From an uncultured Pseudokineococcus sp. (GTDB taxonomy: Bacteria > Actinomycetota > Actinomycetes > Actinomycetales > Quadrisphaeraceae): DNA of 64,000 nucleotides. Both the position numbers and the translations under genes were made by a program. The stretch covers positions 48,829 to 112,828 of the forward strand of contig NZ_CANMAA010000012.1 of assembly GCF_947495735.1 (NCBI RefSeq), in the 5' to 3' direction. Below the pieces are notes generated by a model. The model had not been told where the DNA came from. It saw only the letters and a list, made by a program, of their open reading frames with translations, and made no database searches. Below are positions 30,990-39,602 of the stretch, piece after piece (position 1 is the first letter of the stretch; every line of letters starts with the position of its first letter).

Positions 30990-32042
30990 GTGCCCGCGCC
31001 CCCCGCTCCTCCGCCCCTCGCCGCCCGTCTGCACCGTGCCGCGGCGCTCGTGTGCCTGGGTGCGGCCCTGACGGCCTGCACGGGCGGCGGCGAGGGCGTC
31101 GTCGAGGACGGCGGGGTGCAGGCGCCGCCGCCGGCCGCGGGCGGCGCGGCGGTCGAGGTGCCGGAGGAGACGCTGGTGGGCTGGTCGGCCGCCGAGGTGC
31201 CTGGCCTCGAGCAGGAGATCATCGGGACCTGGATGGCCCGGGACGGCTGGGAGGACCTCCGGCTCGGGCACTGGCTGGCCGACAACCCGGACTACGCGGC
31301 CTACGTGGGGGCGAACCCCGACGGAGCCGCCGACGTCGGGGTTCCCCTCGTCCCGCACGACTCCGAGGAGCCCGTGGACGCGCTCCTCGCCTCCGCGCTC
31401 TCGGGCGACCACGACGACGACTACCGCGCGATGGGCGCGGAGCTGGCGCGCACGGGGCCGCGCACGGTCTACGCGCGGCCGTGGTGGGAGATGAACCTCG
31501 AGCCCGGGGCCGAGGAGATCGACCGGGAGGCCTTCCGGGGAGCCTGGTCGCGCGCCGTCCCGCTCGTGCGGGAGGGCTTCGCCGCCGCGGCCCGCCCCGG
31601 CCAGGAGCTCTCGGTCGTCTTCAGCCCCAACGCCGACGGCGCGGGCTACCGCGAGTTCTACCCGGACGGCGAGCACGTGGACCTCGTGGCGCTCGACGTG
31701 TACGGGCAGCGGTGGGGCGCCACGACCCCCGAGCAGGGCGAGCTGCTCGACCTCGTCGCCGGCCAGCTCCGGGACTTCGCCGCCTTCGCCGAGGAGGTCG
31801 GCAAGCCGGTCGCGCTCGCCGAGTGGGGCAACGTCGCGGTGCAGCCGGGCGACCCCGAGGGCATGCAGGGGCTGGGCGACGCCCCCGCGTACGTCGACCT
31901 GGTGGCGGCGTGGGCCCAGGAGCACGACGCCGTCTACCTCGTCTACTTCAACTCCGCCGACGGCGGTGTCGGGCAGACCCTGACCGACACCCCGGACTCC
32001 CTGGAGGCGCTCGTCGCGGCCAGCGGTCAGCAGGCGCCGTGA
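30990..32042 (+). CDS. GH26-like lipoprotein
   Basis: 350 residues from the GTG at 30990. The signal peptide ends in lipobox LTAC, so it is anchored on the outer face of the membrane. The catalytic (beta/alpha)8 region has candidate acid/base Glu in VYARPWWEMNLEP and nucleophile Glu in VALAEWGNVAVQ, the same paired positions as in the secreted neighbour encoded on the other strand. It may trim or release EPS at the cell surface. No good ribosome binding site is seen; an ATG at 30948 is an alternative start. Its stop overlaps the flippase GTG start. Confidence 0.75.
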   Translation: MPAPPAPPPLAARLHRAAALVCLGAALTACTGGGEGVVEDGGVQAPPPAAGGAAVEVPEETLVGWSAAEVPGLEQEIIGTWMARDGWEDLRLGHWLADNPDYAAYVGANPDGAADVGVPLVPHDSEEPVDALLASALSGDHDDDYRAMGAELARTGPRTVYARPWWEMNLEPGAEEIDREAFRGAWSRAVPLVREGFAAAARPGQELSVVFSPNADGAGYREFYPDGEHVDLVALDVYGQRWGATTPEQGELLDLVAGQLRDFAAFAEEVGKPVALAEWGNVAVQPGDPEGMQGLGDAPAYVDLVAAWAQEHDAVYLVYFNSADGGVGQTLTDTPDSLEALVAASGQQAP

Positions 32043-33310
32043 GCGAGCAGACGACGGCCGCCCCGACCCGGGGGCGGGCGCTGCGCCGCCGCGCCGTCTG
32101 GGTGGTCGCCGACCAGGCGGTCTCCAGCCTCGCCAACGCGGCCCTGACCGTGGTGATCGCGCGCACCGTCTCACCGGCGGAGTACGGCGCCTTCGCCCTC
32201 GCCTTCTCCGTGTACAGCCTCGTGGTGGCGCTGTCGCAGGCGGTCGCGGGCCAGGTCGTCGTCATCCACTACTCGGGCGCGGCCGCCGACGTCATCCGGC
32301 GGGCGTCGGCGAGCGCCGCCGGCACGGCCCTGCTCGTGGGGACGGTGAGCGCGGCCGTCCTGCTGCCCCTGGGCCTCGCGCTGGGCGCGCCCGTGCGCGG
32401 CGTCCTGCTCGCCGTCGGGCTGCTGCTGCCGGCCCTGCTGGTCCAGGACGCCTGGCGCACCGTCTTCGTCGCCCGCGGCACCCCGGCCGCCGCCTTCGTC
32501 AACGACGTCGTCTGGATCGTCCTGCAGGCCGCCTCCATCGGCGTCCTCGTCGTGGTGGGCGTCGACACCGCCCACCCCTACGTCCTGGCGTGGGCGGGAG
32601 CCGCCGCCGTGGCCGCCCTCGTGGGCGCCCGGCAGAACGGCGCGCCCCCGAGCCCGCGCACCGCCCCGGCCTTCCTGCGGGGCCACACCGACGTCAGCCT
32701 GCCCACGCTGGCCAACTCGGCGGCGATCCTCGGCGCGCTGCAGCTCTCGTTCGTGCTCATCGCCGTGGTGGCCGCGGTGTCCGACGTCGGGGCCCTGCGC
32801 GCCGCGCAGACCCTGCTGGGCCCGCTGAACATCCTGGGCTTCGCGGCGACGTCCTTCGCGATCCCCGAGATCGTGCGGCGCGAGCCCGGGCGCCGGGGCC
32901 TGGTGCTGGCGGCGCTCGCCATCAGCGGGACGCTCGTGGTCGTGGACCTGGCGTGGGGCGCCGTCCTGCTGCTGCTGCCGACCGCGGCCGGCGAGGCCCT
33001 GCTGGGCGACACGTGGGCGGGGGCGCGCGAGGCGCTGCCGGGGATGATCGCCTACACCTGCCTGATCGCCGCGACGGCGGGGGCGACGGCCGTCATGCGC
33101 GCCGTCAACCGCTCCGTGCTGGCGTTCTGGACCAGCGCCGTCCTCGGGCCCCTCGTCCTGGTGCTGTCCGTGCTGGGCGCCGCCACCGGCGGCGCCCTGG
33201 GCGCCTCGCTCGGCTTCGCCGCCGCGGGCGCCCTCGTCCTGCCGCTGTGCTGGGTCCTCCTGGCCCGGGCGGCGCGGCTCGGCCGGCGGCCCACGGCGGC
33301 CGTGAGGTGA
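32039..33310 (+). CDS. Wzx-type polysaccharide flippase
   Basis: 423-residue membrane protein of the MOP superfamily, with roughly 12 hydrophobic spans evenly distributed. The N-terminus VADQAVSSLANAALTVVIARTVSPAEYGAFALAFSVY is typical of Wzx/RfbX. It would move the lipid-linked EPS repeat unit across the membrane. It is GTGA-coupled to the GH26-like lipoprotein. A second, distinct flippase gene lies at 49202. Confidence 0.88.
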   Translation: MSEQTTAAPTRGRALRRRAVWVVADQAVSSLANAALTVVIARTVSPAEYGAFALAFSVYSLVVALSQAVAGQVVVIHYSGAAADVIRRASASAAGTALLVGTVSAAVLLPLGLALGAPVRGVLLAVGLLLPALLVQDAWRTVFVARGTPAAAFVNDVVWIVLQAASIGVLVVVGVDTAHPYVLAWAGAAAVAALVGARQNGAPPSPRTAPAFLRGHTDVSLPTLANSAAILGALQLSFVLIAVVAAVSDVGALRAAQTLLGPLNILGFAATSFAIPEIVRREPGRRGLVLAALAISGTLVVVDLAWGAVLLLLPTAAGEALLGDTWAGAREALPGMIAYTCLIAATAGATAVMRAVNRSVLAFWTSAVLGPLVLVLSVLGAATGGALGASLGFAAAGALVLPLCWVLLARAARLGRRPTAAVR

Positions 33311-33568
33311 GGCCCGCCCGCGACGCGACACCCGCCCGCGGGGCCGTCCAGTACGGTGCAGCGGCCGACCCGGCCCCGCCCCACCACGGCGTCGCCCCCG
33401 CCCCCGGCGGCGGTCGGCGCCCCAGCACGGAGGTCACCCACCCGGTGGAGAACGCGCCAGTCCCGGCCCACGGCCGCCCCCCGACCCCGGCGCGCGCCGG
33501 CCTGCGGGAGCGGGCCGCCGCCCGAGCCGGCAGCCGCGGACCCGCCGGCCCGGGGGAGGGGAGGGCCC
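33311..33568 (+). other. Intergenic gap, possible promoter for the second half of EPS block 1
   Basis: 258 nt without a credible gene. It contains a -10-like TACGGT near 33353 and long C-rich runs, then the strong purine tract GGGGGAGGGGAGGG just before the next start. Nothing else is recognised. Confidence 0.4.
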
Positions 33569-34720
33569 GTGCGTAGCGTCGTCGTCGCCAAGTACGTGCC
33601 CTGGCCGCCGAACAGCGGCGACAAGCGCCGGACCCTCGGCGTCGTGCGCGCGCTCGCGGAGCGGGGACCCGTGGTCGTCTGCGCCTTCGCGGGCGACGAC
33701 GAGGACGCGGCCGGCCTCGCGGGCGAGGGCGTCGAGGTGCGCGCCGTGCCGCGCCGCCGCTCGGTCCGGGGCCTCGTCGCCGGGCTGCTGCGCAGCCGCT
33801 CCCTGACGTCCGCGCGCTTCTGGGACCCCGCCCTGCACCGGCTCGTGGTCGAGGAGGCGGCGTCCGCCGACGTCCTCGTCGTCGAGCACGTGCAGCTGCT
33901 GCCCTACGCGCGCGGCACCCGGGCGGGCACGACCGCGCTCGACATGCACAACGTCGAGTCGTCCCTGACGGGCCGGTACGCGCGCTCCCAGCGCGGCCTG
34001 CGCCGGGCGGTGCTCGCCGCGGAGGCACGCCGCCTGCGGGCGCTGGAGGCGCGCTCGACCGAGGCCGACCTGCTCGCCGTCGTCAGCGAGGGCGACGCCG
34101 CCCTGCTGCGCGACGTCGTGACCCACCCGCGGGTCGTGGTCGTGCCGAACGCCTGGGACGAGCCGACACCGCTGCCCTCCGCGCCCGACCCGGTCGTCTC
34201 CTTCGTCGCTCTGCTGTCCTGGGCGCCGAACGTCGACGCCGCCACCTGGTTCACCACCGCCGTCTGGCCGCTCGTCCGCGAGCGGGTCCCGGGCGCGCGG
34301 CTGCAGCTCGTCGGGCGCAACCCCGCCCCCGCCGTGCAGCGGCTCGCGGGCGACGACGTCGAGGTCACGGGGACGGTGCCGGACCTGGCGCCCTGGTACG
34401 CCCGGACCCGGGTCGCCGTGGCCCCGCTGCGCTCGGGCGGCGGCTCGCGGCTGAAGATCCTCGAGGCGCTCGCCCACGCGCGGCCCGTGGTCGCCACCGC
34501 CGTGGGCGCGGAGGGCCTGGAGGACCTGGTGGGCCGCGGCGTCGTCGTCGCCGACGACCCCGCCGCCATGGCGGCCGAGGTGGTCGCGCTGCTGCAGGAC
34601 CCCCGGCGCGCCGCCGAGGAGGGCGAGCGGGGCGCGGCCGCGGTGGCCGCCGACCACTCCTGGACCGCGGCGACGAAGCCGCTGGTCGACGCGCTGCCGA
34701 CCGCGGGCGCGCCGCGATGA
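33569..34720 (+). CDS. GT4-family glycosyltransferase
   Basis: 383 residues, GT-B. N-terminal acceptor domain (VVVAKYVPWPPNSGDKRRT, typical of exopolysaccharide transferases that act on large substrates). The donor domain has FVALLSWAPNVDAATWF, LVGRNPAP, VTGTVPDLAPWYA and VAVAPLRSGGGSRLKILEA then ARPVVATAVGAEGL, where the nucleotide-sugar is bound. The GTG at 33569 has an excellent ribosome binding site. The stop overlaps the next ATG. Confidence 0.87.
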   Translation: MRSVVVAKYVPWPPNSGDKRRTLGVVRALAERGPVVVCAFAGDDEDAAGLAGEGVEVRAVPRRRSVRGLVAGLLRSRSLTSARFWDPALHRLVVEEAASADVLVVEHVQLLPYARGTRAGTTALDMHNVESSLTGRYARSQRGLRRAVLAAEARRLRALEARSTEADLLAVVSEGDAALLRDVVTHPRVVVVPNAWDEPTPLPSAPDPVVSFVALLSWAPNVDAATWFTTAVWPLVRERVPGARLQLVGRNPAPAVQRLAGDDVEVTGTVPDLAPWYARTRVAVAPLRSGGGSRLKILEALAHARPVVATAVGAEGLEDLVGRGVVVADDPAAMAAEVVALLQDPRRAAEEGERGAAAVAADHSWTAATKPLVDALPTAGAPR

Positions 34721-35721
34721 CGCCGCCCGAGGGGCGCCGGAGCACCGTCTCGGTCGTCATCCCCTGCCGGGACGAGCTGACCGCCCTGCCGCGCCTGGTC
34801 GAGGCGCTGCGCCGCCAGAGCCTGCAGCCCGACGAGGTGGTCGTGGCGGACGGCATGTCCACGGACGGGACGCGGCAGGTCCTGGCCGACCTCGCGGCCT
34901 CGGACCCGCGCGTCGTCGTCGTCGACAACCCCGACCGCACCGTCCCCGCCGCGATGAACGTGCTGCTGGCGCGCGCCACGGGCGACTACGTGGCGCGCAT
35001 GGACACGCACGCCGAGTACGCCCCCGACTACCTCGAGGCCGTCGTGGGGGTCCTCGACCGCGACCCCGGGGCGGTCGCCGTCGGCAGCGCCATGGCCACG
35101 GCGGGCCGCGGCCGCTGGGGGCGGGCCATCGCCGCCGTCCTCGGGCGCCGCATCGGCCTCGGCGGCGCGAGCCACCGCGTCGGCGGCGCGGCCGGCCCGG
35201 TGCCGCACGTCTTCTCCGGGTGCTACCGGCGGTCCGCCGTCCTGGAGGCCGGCGGGTGGGACGAGCGCCTGCGCGCCAACGAGGACTTCGAGGCCGACCA
35301 GCGCGTGGGCCGCCTCGGGCGGATCCTGCTCGAGCCGTCGGCCACGAGCACCTGGTACGTGCGGGAGGCCCCCCGCGCGCTGGCGGTGCAGATGTGGCGC
35401 TACGGCTTCTACAAGGCCCTCACCCTGCGGCTGCACCCCGACTCGCTGAAGGTGCGCCAGCTCGCGCCGCCGGCCGTCGTCGCGGGGCTCCTCGCCACGA
35501 CGGCGGTGCGCCCGCGCGCCGGGCTGGGGCTCCTGGCCGCCTACCTGGCCGTGGCCGGCGCCGCCGGAGCCCGGGCCGCGTCCGCGGACGGCGCCGACGC
35601 CTGGCGCGGCGCGGTGGTGCCCCCGGTGGTCCACCTCTCCTGGGGTGCCGGGCTCCTCGCCGGGACGGTGCGCTTCGCCGGTGTCCGCCGACGAGGTGGC
35701 GCGGCGGAGGACGGCTCGTGA
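34717..35721 (+). CDS. GT2-family glycosyltransferase (ExoA-like)
   Basis: 334 residues. The GT-A domain at the N-terminus has VVIPCRDELTALPRLVEAL, VVVADGMSTDGT and the RMDTHAEYAPDYL metal motif, followed by CYRRSAVLEAGGWDE and NEDFEADQRV. The C-terminal 90 residues contain two hydrophobic segments, as in ExoA of succinoglycan synthesis. Start and stop both overlap their neighbours by four bases (ATGA, GTGA). Confidence 0.87.
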   Translation: MTPPEGRRSTVSVVIPCRDELTALPRLVEALRRQSLQPDEVVVADGMSTDGTRQVLADLAASDPRVVVVDNPDRTVPAAMNVLLARATGDYVARMDTHAEYAPDYLEAVVGVLDRDPGAVAVGSAMATAGRGRWGRAIAAVLGRRIGLGGASHRVGGAAGPVPHVFSGCYRRSAVLEAGGWDERLRANEDFEADQRVGRLGRILLEPSATSTWYVREAPRALAVQMWRYGFYKALTLRLHPDSLKVRQLAPPAVVAGLLATTAVRPRAGLGLLAAYLAVAGAAGARAASADGADAWRGAVVPPVVHLSWGAGLLAGTVRFAGVRRRGGAAEDGS

Positions 35722-36557
35722 GCGCGCCCGCGCCGGAGGCGGGCGTGGACCCGCTGTCGGCCGTCGCCCGGTCCTGGTACTGGGTGGTCGCGCTCGCCCT
35801 CGTCGGGGCCGCGGCCCTCGGCGCCGCGGCGTCGGTGCTGCCCCCCGGGTTCGAGAGCCGGTCGGTCCTGCTGTTCACCCCCGGGGACCCCACGCAGGCC
35901 CTGTCCGGGTCGCCGCAGGCGGTCGAGCCGGGGCGGATGCTCCAGAGCCAGGCCGAGGTGGTGCTGGGCGACGACGTCGTGGGGCGCGCGGCCGACGAGA
36001 TCGGGACGACGCCGGAGGACGTGCGCCGGCGCCTCACCGCCGAGACCGCGGACGGCGACCTCCTCGTGACCGTCGTCGGGACCGGGGACAGCCCGGGGGA
36101 GGCGCAGGACCTCACCGCCGCGGTGGCGGACGCCTACGCCGTCCGCAGCACCGAGGCGGGCGTGGCCTCGCTGGTCGAGCAGGCGGAGGCGCTGCAGCCC
36201 TCCGTCGACGCGCTGCTCGCGCAGAGCCGGGTGCTCCCGCCGCCCGAGCTGCGCTCGGCCCAGCAGGACGCGGTCGCCTCCCAGCTCGCGACCATCCGAG
36301 CGCGCCAGGACCAGCTCCTCGCGGCCTCGCGCGTCTACCCCGGGCAGGTGCAGGTCCTCTCCGCGGCGCAGGAGCCCGAGGAGCCGGCGACGCCGACGGT
36401 CAGCCGCAGCGCCGGGGTGGGCGCGGTCCTGGGCGCCGTCCTGGGCGTGCTCGTCGCCCTGGCGCGCGCCTGGCGGCGGCCCCGTGCCGCGGTCCCGCGC
36501 GGGGCGCGGCACCGCGGGGAGCGGGCGCCGGAGGGCGACCCGCCCGCGACGACGTGA
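35718..36557 (+). CDS. Wzz-type polysaccharide co-polymerase without kinase domain
   Basis: 279 residues. Transmembrane segments at about 20-40 and 235-258 flank an extracytoplasmic region of about 190 residues with predicted coiled coil (VEQAEALQPSVDALLAQS, RSAQQDAVASQLATIRARQDQLL). A PQVLSAAQEPEEP-like proline-rich stretch precedes TM2, as in Wzz/YveK. It should set chain length with the polymerase downstream. There is no ATP-binding domain. Its end lies in a four-copy 14-bp repeat that also contains the next gene's start. Confidence 0.8.
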   Translation: MSAPAPEAGVDPLSAVARSWYWVVALALVGAAALGAAASVLPPGFESRSVLLFTPGDPTQALSGSPQAVEPGRMLQSQAEVVLGDDVVGRAADEIGTTPEDVRRRLTAETADGDLLVTVVGTGDSPGEAQDLTAAVADAYAVRSTEAGVASLVEQAEALQPSVDALLAQSRVLPPPELRSAQQDAVASQLATIRARQDQLLAASRVYPGQVQVLSAAQEPEEPATPTVSRSAGVGAVLGAVLGVLVALARAWRRPRAAVPRGARHRGERAPEGDPPATT

Positions 36558-36603
36558 GCCCGACGACGTGAGCCCGGCCACGTGAGCCCGGCCACATGAG
36601 CCC
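36548..36603 (+). repeat. Four 14-bp tandem repeats spanning a stop and a start codon
   Basis: Units GACGACGTGAGCCC (twice), GGCCACGTGAGCCC and GGCCACATGAGCCC run from 36548 to 36603. The first unit holds the TGA stop of the co-polymerase gene; in the last unit GTG has become ATG and is the start of the polymerase gene. Confidence 0.9.
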
Positions 36604-37831
36604 CGTGGCGCCGGCGCCGCAGGAGGGCGTGGCGCGCCGGTCCCCCGGGGCGCTGCGGCCCGACCACCTGGTCCTCGCCGCTCTCCTGGCGGTGACCCTG
36701 CTCCAGCGCCTCGCGGTGCCCGCCGGGGGAGACCAGGTGCCGCTGGTCCTCCCGGTCGTCCTCGGCCTCCTCCTGGTCGGGCTGGCGACCGGCCTGGTGG
36801 ACCTCGACCCGGTCACCACGCGCCTGTACGCCGTCGGCGTCGGCGCCCTGGTGGTGCTGACGGCCGTCTCCTGGGCGCGGGGGCAGGCGCCCTCCCTGAC
36901 GTCGCTCCTGTTCGCTGTGGCGATCTACGCCGTGGCCGTCGTGCGCCCGCGCCTCGGCCGCGCCGGGGTCGAGCGGGTCCTCGACCGGTTCGCCGCGGTG
37001 ATGGTCGTCGCCGCCGTCGTGGGGCTGGCGCAGACCTCCGGGCAGTACCTCGGGGTGCCCTACCGCGACTGGCTGGCCGAGGTGGTGCCGGAGCCCTTCC
37101 TCCAGCAGGGCTACAACACGGCGGACCCGGTCGCCTACGGCGCGTCGCTGTACCGCGCCAACGGCGTCGTCTTCCTCGAGCCGTCCTTCTACGCGACCTT
37201 CCTCGCCGTCGCGCTGCTCGTCGTGCTCCGGCGCGGCCGGGGGGTGGTGGCCGCCGCCCTGCTGGCGGCGGCCCTCGTGCCCACGCTCGCCGGCAACGGC
37301 GTCGTCGTGGCCGGGCTCGGGATCCTGGTCCTGGCGCTCGGGCCCGGCCGGCGGCGGCTGGGGCTGCTCGTGCTGCCGGCGGTGGGGGCGCTGGCGATCG
37401 CGGTGGTCACCCCCGTCGGCGAGCTGTTCCTCCGGAGGGCGACCGAGATCTCCTCGCCGGGGACGAGCTCGAGCCTGCGCCTCGTGGAGCCGTACACGGT
37501 GGTCGTCCCCGCCTACCTCGAGGCCCCTGGCGGGCTCCTGCTCGGCAACGGCGCCGGCTCGGTCACCGAGGTGGCGGGCGCCCCGGGGGTGGGCGTGGGT
37601 CTCCTCACGCCGATCCTCCCCAAGCTGCTGTTCGAGTACGGGCTCGTGGGCGCCGTCCTCTTCCTGCTCTTCGTCCTCCACGTCCTGGCGGCGGGGTGGC
37701 GCGACGCCCCGTGGGTGCCGGGACTCGTCGTCAGCTACCTGGTGCTCAACGCCGCCCTGCTGCAGGTCGTCCTGGCGCTGCTGACCATCCTGATGGTGCG
37801 GCTCGTCCGCCCCCACGTCGAGGACCCCTAG
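36596..37831 (+). CDS. Wzy-type O-antigen/EPS polymerase
   Basis: 411-residue membrane protein with about 10-12 hydrophobic spans. A large loop between late spans contains NGVVFLEPSFYATFLAVALL and further on SPGTSSSLRLVEPYTVVVPAYLEAPGGLLLGNGAGSV, matching the polymerase/ligase superfamily. It would polymerise EPS repeat units outside the membrane. Last gene of block 1. The ATG at 36596 is created in the last repeat unit; no clear Shine-Dalgarno sequence apart from that repeat. Confidence 0.85.
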   Translation: MSPVAPAPQEGVARRSPGALRPDHLVLAALLAVTLLQRLAVPAGGDQVPLVLPVVLGLLLVGLATGLVDLDPVTTRLYAVGVGALVVLTAVSWARGQAPSLTSLLFAVAIYAVAVVRPRLGRAGVERVLDRFAAVMVVAAVVGLAQTSGQYLGVPYRDWLAEVVPEPFLQQGYNTADPVAYGASLYRANGVVFLEPSFYATFLAVALLVVLRRGRGVVAAALLAAALVPTLAGNGVVVAGLGILVLALGPGRRRLGLLVLPAVGALAIAVVTPVGELFLRRATEISSPGTSSSLRLVEPYTVVVPAYLEAPGGLLLGNGAGSVTEVAGAPGVGVGLLTPILPKLLFEYGLVGAVLFLLFVLHVLAAGWRDAPWVPGLVVSYLVLNAALLQVVLALLTILMVRLVRPHVEDP

Positions 37832-37901
37832 CGCGGACGCCGCCCCCGCCCCTCGGCCCGGGCCACACCTCGCCGGGGCGCGGGCGCCCTCCGGCGGCGG
37901 G

Positions 37902-38072
37902 TATGCTCGCGCGGTTGCCTCGGCGAGGGACGGTCGGCCCCTGCGGCCCGCCGGTCCGGACTCGACGCGGTGGTCGCGGCCCCGCCGCGCGCCGCGCCGC
38001 CGAGGAGGTCCGGCGCCCAGGCGCCGGCCGCCGCGCAGGACCACCGCACCCCGAGCTGTCAGGAGCACCGCC
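37902..38072 (+). promoter_or_regulatory. rplY promoter and leader
   Basis: TATGCT (37902-37907) is a likely -10, giving a leader near 160 nt. Within it CCGGCGCC-CA-GGCGCCGG (38010-38027) forms a perfect hairpin. AGGAG lies 6 bases before the rplY ATG. Confidence 0.5.
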
Positions 38073-38729
38073 ATGGCCGACGAGATCCGCCTCTCCGCCC
38101 AGACCCGCACCGAGTTCGGCAAGGGCGCCGCCCGCCGCATCCGCCGCGCCGACATGATCCCCGCCGTCGTCTACGGCCACGGCGAGGCGCCCCGCCACGT
38201 CACGCTGCCCGGCCACGCGACGATGCTCGCGGTGAAGCGCGAGAACGCCGTGCTGACCCTCGACGTCGAGGGGGAGGCCGTCCTCGCGCTCGTCAAGGAC
38301 GTCCAGCGCGAGCCCGTCCGCCGCGTGATCGAGCACGTGGACCTCGTCATCGTGCGCCGCGGCGAGAAGGTCGAGGTCGAGGTCGCCGTGCACGTCGAGG
38401 GCGAGCCCGCCGTCGAGACCGTCGTGACGGTGGAGAACCAGACCCTGCTGCTCGAGGTCGAGGCCACCCACATCCCCGAGAACGTCGTCGTGGACGTCTC
38501 CGACGCCGAGGCCGGCACGCAGGTCCTCGCCAGCCAGGTCCCCCTGCCGACCGGCGCCGTGCTCGTCACGGACCCGGAGTCGCTGGTCGTGAACGTGACC
38601 GCGGCGCGCACGACCGAGGAGCTCGACGCCGACCTGGCCGAGGCCGAGGGCGAGCTGGGCATCGAGCGCGACGAGCCCGAGGTCGACGCGGACGCCGAGG
38701 CGGCCCCGACCGCCGGCGACCAGGACTGA
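38073..38729 (+). CDS. rplY: 50S ribosomal protein bL25 (Ctc form)
   Basis: 218 residues, binds 5S rRNA. The N-terminal L25 domain (about 1-92) has [29 protein letters not shown] and [17 protein letters not shown]. It is followed by the TL5/Ctc beta domain (about 93-180) and a 35-residue acidic tail. The long form is normal in actinobacteria. It is followed at once by pth, as is usual. Confidence 0.96.
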   Translation: MADEIRLSAQTRTEFGKGAARRIRRADMIPAVVYGHGEAPRHVTLPGHATMLAVKRENAVLTLDVEGEAVLALVKDVQREPVRRVIEHVDLVIVRRGEKVEVEVAVHVEGEPAVETVVTVENQTLLLEVEATHIPENVVVDVSDAEAGTQVLASQVPLPTGAVLVTDPESLVVNVTAARTTEELDADLAEAEGELGIERDEPEVDADAEAAPTAGDQD

Positions 38730-39430
38730 CCCTGGCCCCCGCACCACCCGGGCCCCCCGGCCGGGGCAGGGGCTCCGCTGCGGCGGAGCCCCTGCCCGGC
38801 GGCGGCGCGGACCAGCCAGGGCCCCCCGCCGCGCCGGAGGGGCCCTGGCTCGTCGTCGGTCTGGGCAACCCCGGCCCCGAGTACGCCGCCACCCGGCACA
38901 ACGTCGGGCAGATGGTCCTCGACGTGCTCGCCGGGCGGACCGGCGCCGGCTTCCGCTCGCACAAGGCCCGCGCCGCCGTGGCCCAGGCGCGCCTCGGCGT
39001 CCTGCCGGGCGGGCGCCCCGGGCCGTCCGTGGTGCTCGCCAAGCCGAGCACGTACATGAACGTCTCCGGCGGACCCGTGGCGGGACTGGCGCGCTTCTTC
39101 TCCGTGCCTCCCGAGCGCGTGGTCGTGGTCCACGACGAGCTCGACCTGCCCTCCGACGTCGTCCGGCTCAAGCGGGGCGGCGGAGAGGGCGGGCACAACG
39201 GCCTGCGAGACACCTCCAAGGCGCTGGGCACCAAGGACTACGTGCGCGTGCGGGTGGGCATCGGCCGCCCCCCGGGCCGGATGGACCCGGCGGACTACGT
39301 GCTCAAGCCCTTCGGCAGCGCCGAGCGCCGCGAGCTCCCCGTGCTCCTCGAGGAGGCCGCCGACGCCGTCGAGCTCGTGGTCCTGCGGGGCCTCGAGGCC
39401 GCCCAGCAGCAGGTGCACGCCCCCCGCTGA
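38726..39430 (+). CDS. pth: Peptidyl-tRNA hydrolase, start codon uncertain
   Basis: Releases tRNA from drop-off peptidyl-tRNA. The conserved part (from about 38844) is complete: [61 protein letters not shown] and [12 protein letters not shown], with the catalytic His and Asp. Between the rplY stop and this core there is no ATG, GTG or TTG in any frame. The reported start is the CTG at 38726, which overlaps the rplY stop (CTGA); CTGs at 38732 and 38792 are alternatives. The N-terminal 38 codons cover a perfect 15-bp hairpin and are Pro/Gly-rich. Confidence 0.9.
   Translation: MTLAPAPPGPPGRGRGSAAAEPLPGGGADQPGPPAAPEGPWLVVGLGNPGPEYAATRHNVGQMVLDVLAGRTGAGFRSHKARAAVAQARLGVLPGGRPGPSVVLAKPSTYMNVSGGPVAGLARFFSVPPERVVVVHDELDLPSDVVRLKRGGGEGGHNGLRDTSKALGTKDYVRVRVGIGRPPGRMDPADYVLKPFGSAERRELPVLLEEAADAVELVVLRGLEAAQQQVHAPR
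38764..38797 (+). terminator. Strong hairpin between rplY and the Pth core
   Basis: Perfect 15-bp arms (38764-38778 and 38783-38797) with loop TGCG. It looks like an intrinsic terminator or RNA-processing site 34 bases after rplY, yet it lies inside the only open frame that can supply the Pth N-terminus. Confidence 0.65.
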
Positions 39431-39525
39431 GGCGCCGCCCGCCCGTCCGCCAATCCGGGCGTCGCGCAGCCGCGAACAGGTCCGACCGGGTGCTCTTCTC
39501 CCGGAACCGGGCGCACGGGGCAGGG

Positions 39526-39546
39526 CCGCTGGATACCGTCCAGCGG
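39526..39546. promoter_or_regulatory. Inverted repeat upstream of the initiating sugar transferase
   Basis: CCGCTGGA-TACCG-TCCAGCGG, perfect 8-bp arms, about 57 bp before the ATG at 39603. It contains a -10-like GGATACCGT, so it may be an operator. The 172-nt gap holds no gene. Confidence 0.5.
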
Positions 39547-39602
39547 CGGAGGTCGGGCCCCGGTCGGGGCGCGCACGTCGACGGGGAGAGGCAACCAGGC
39601 TC

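Noticed and set aside
27947..33310. A 1787-codon open frame covering several EPS genes
   Set aside because: Only its last 423 codons (from 32039) are a real protein; the rest is out of frame with well-supported genes.
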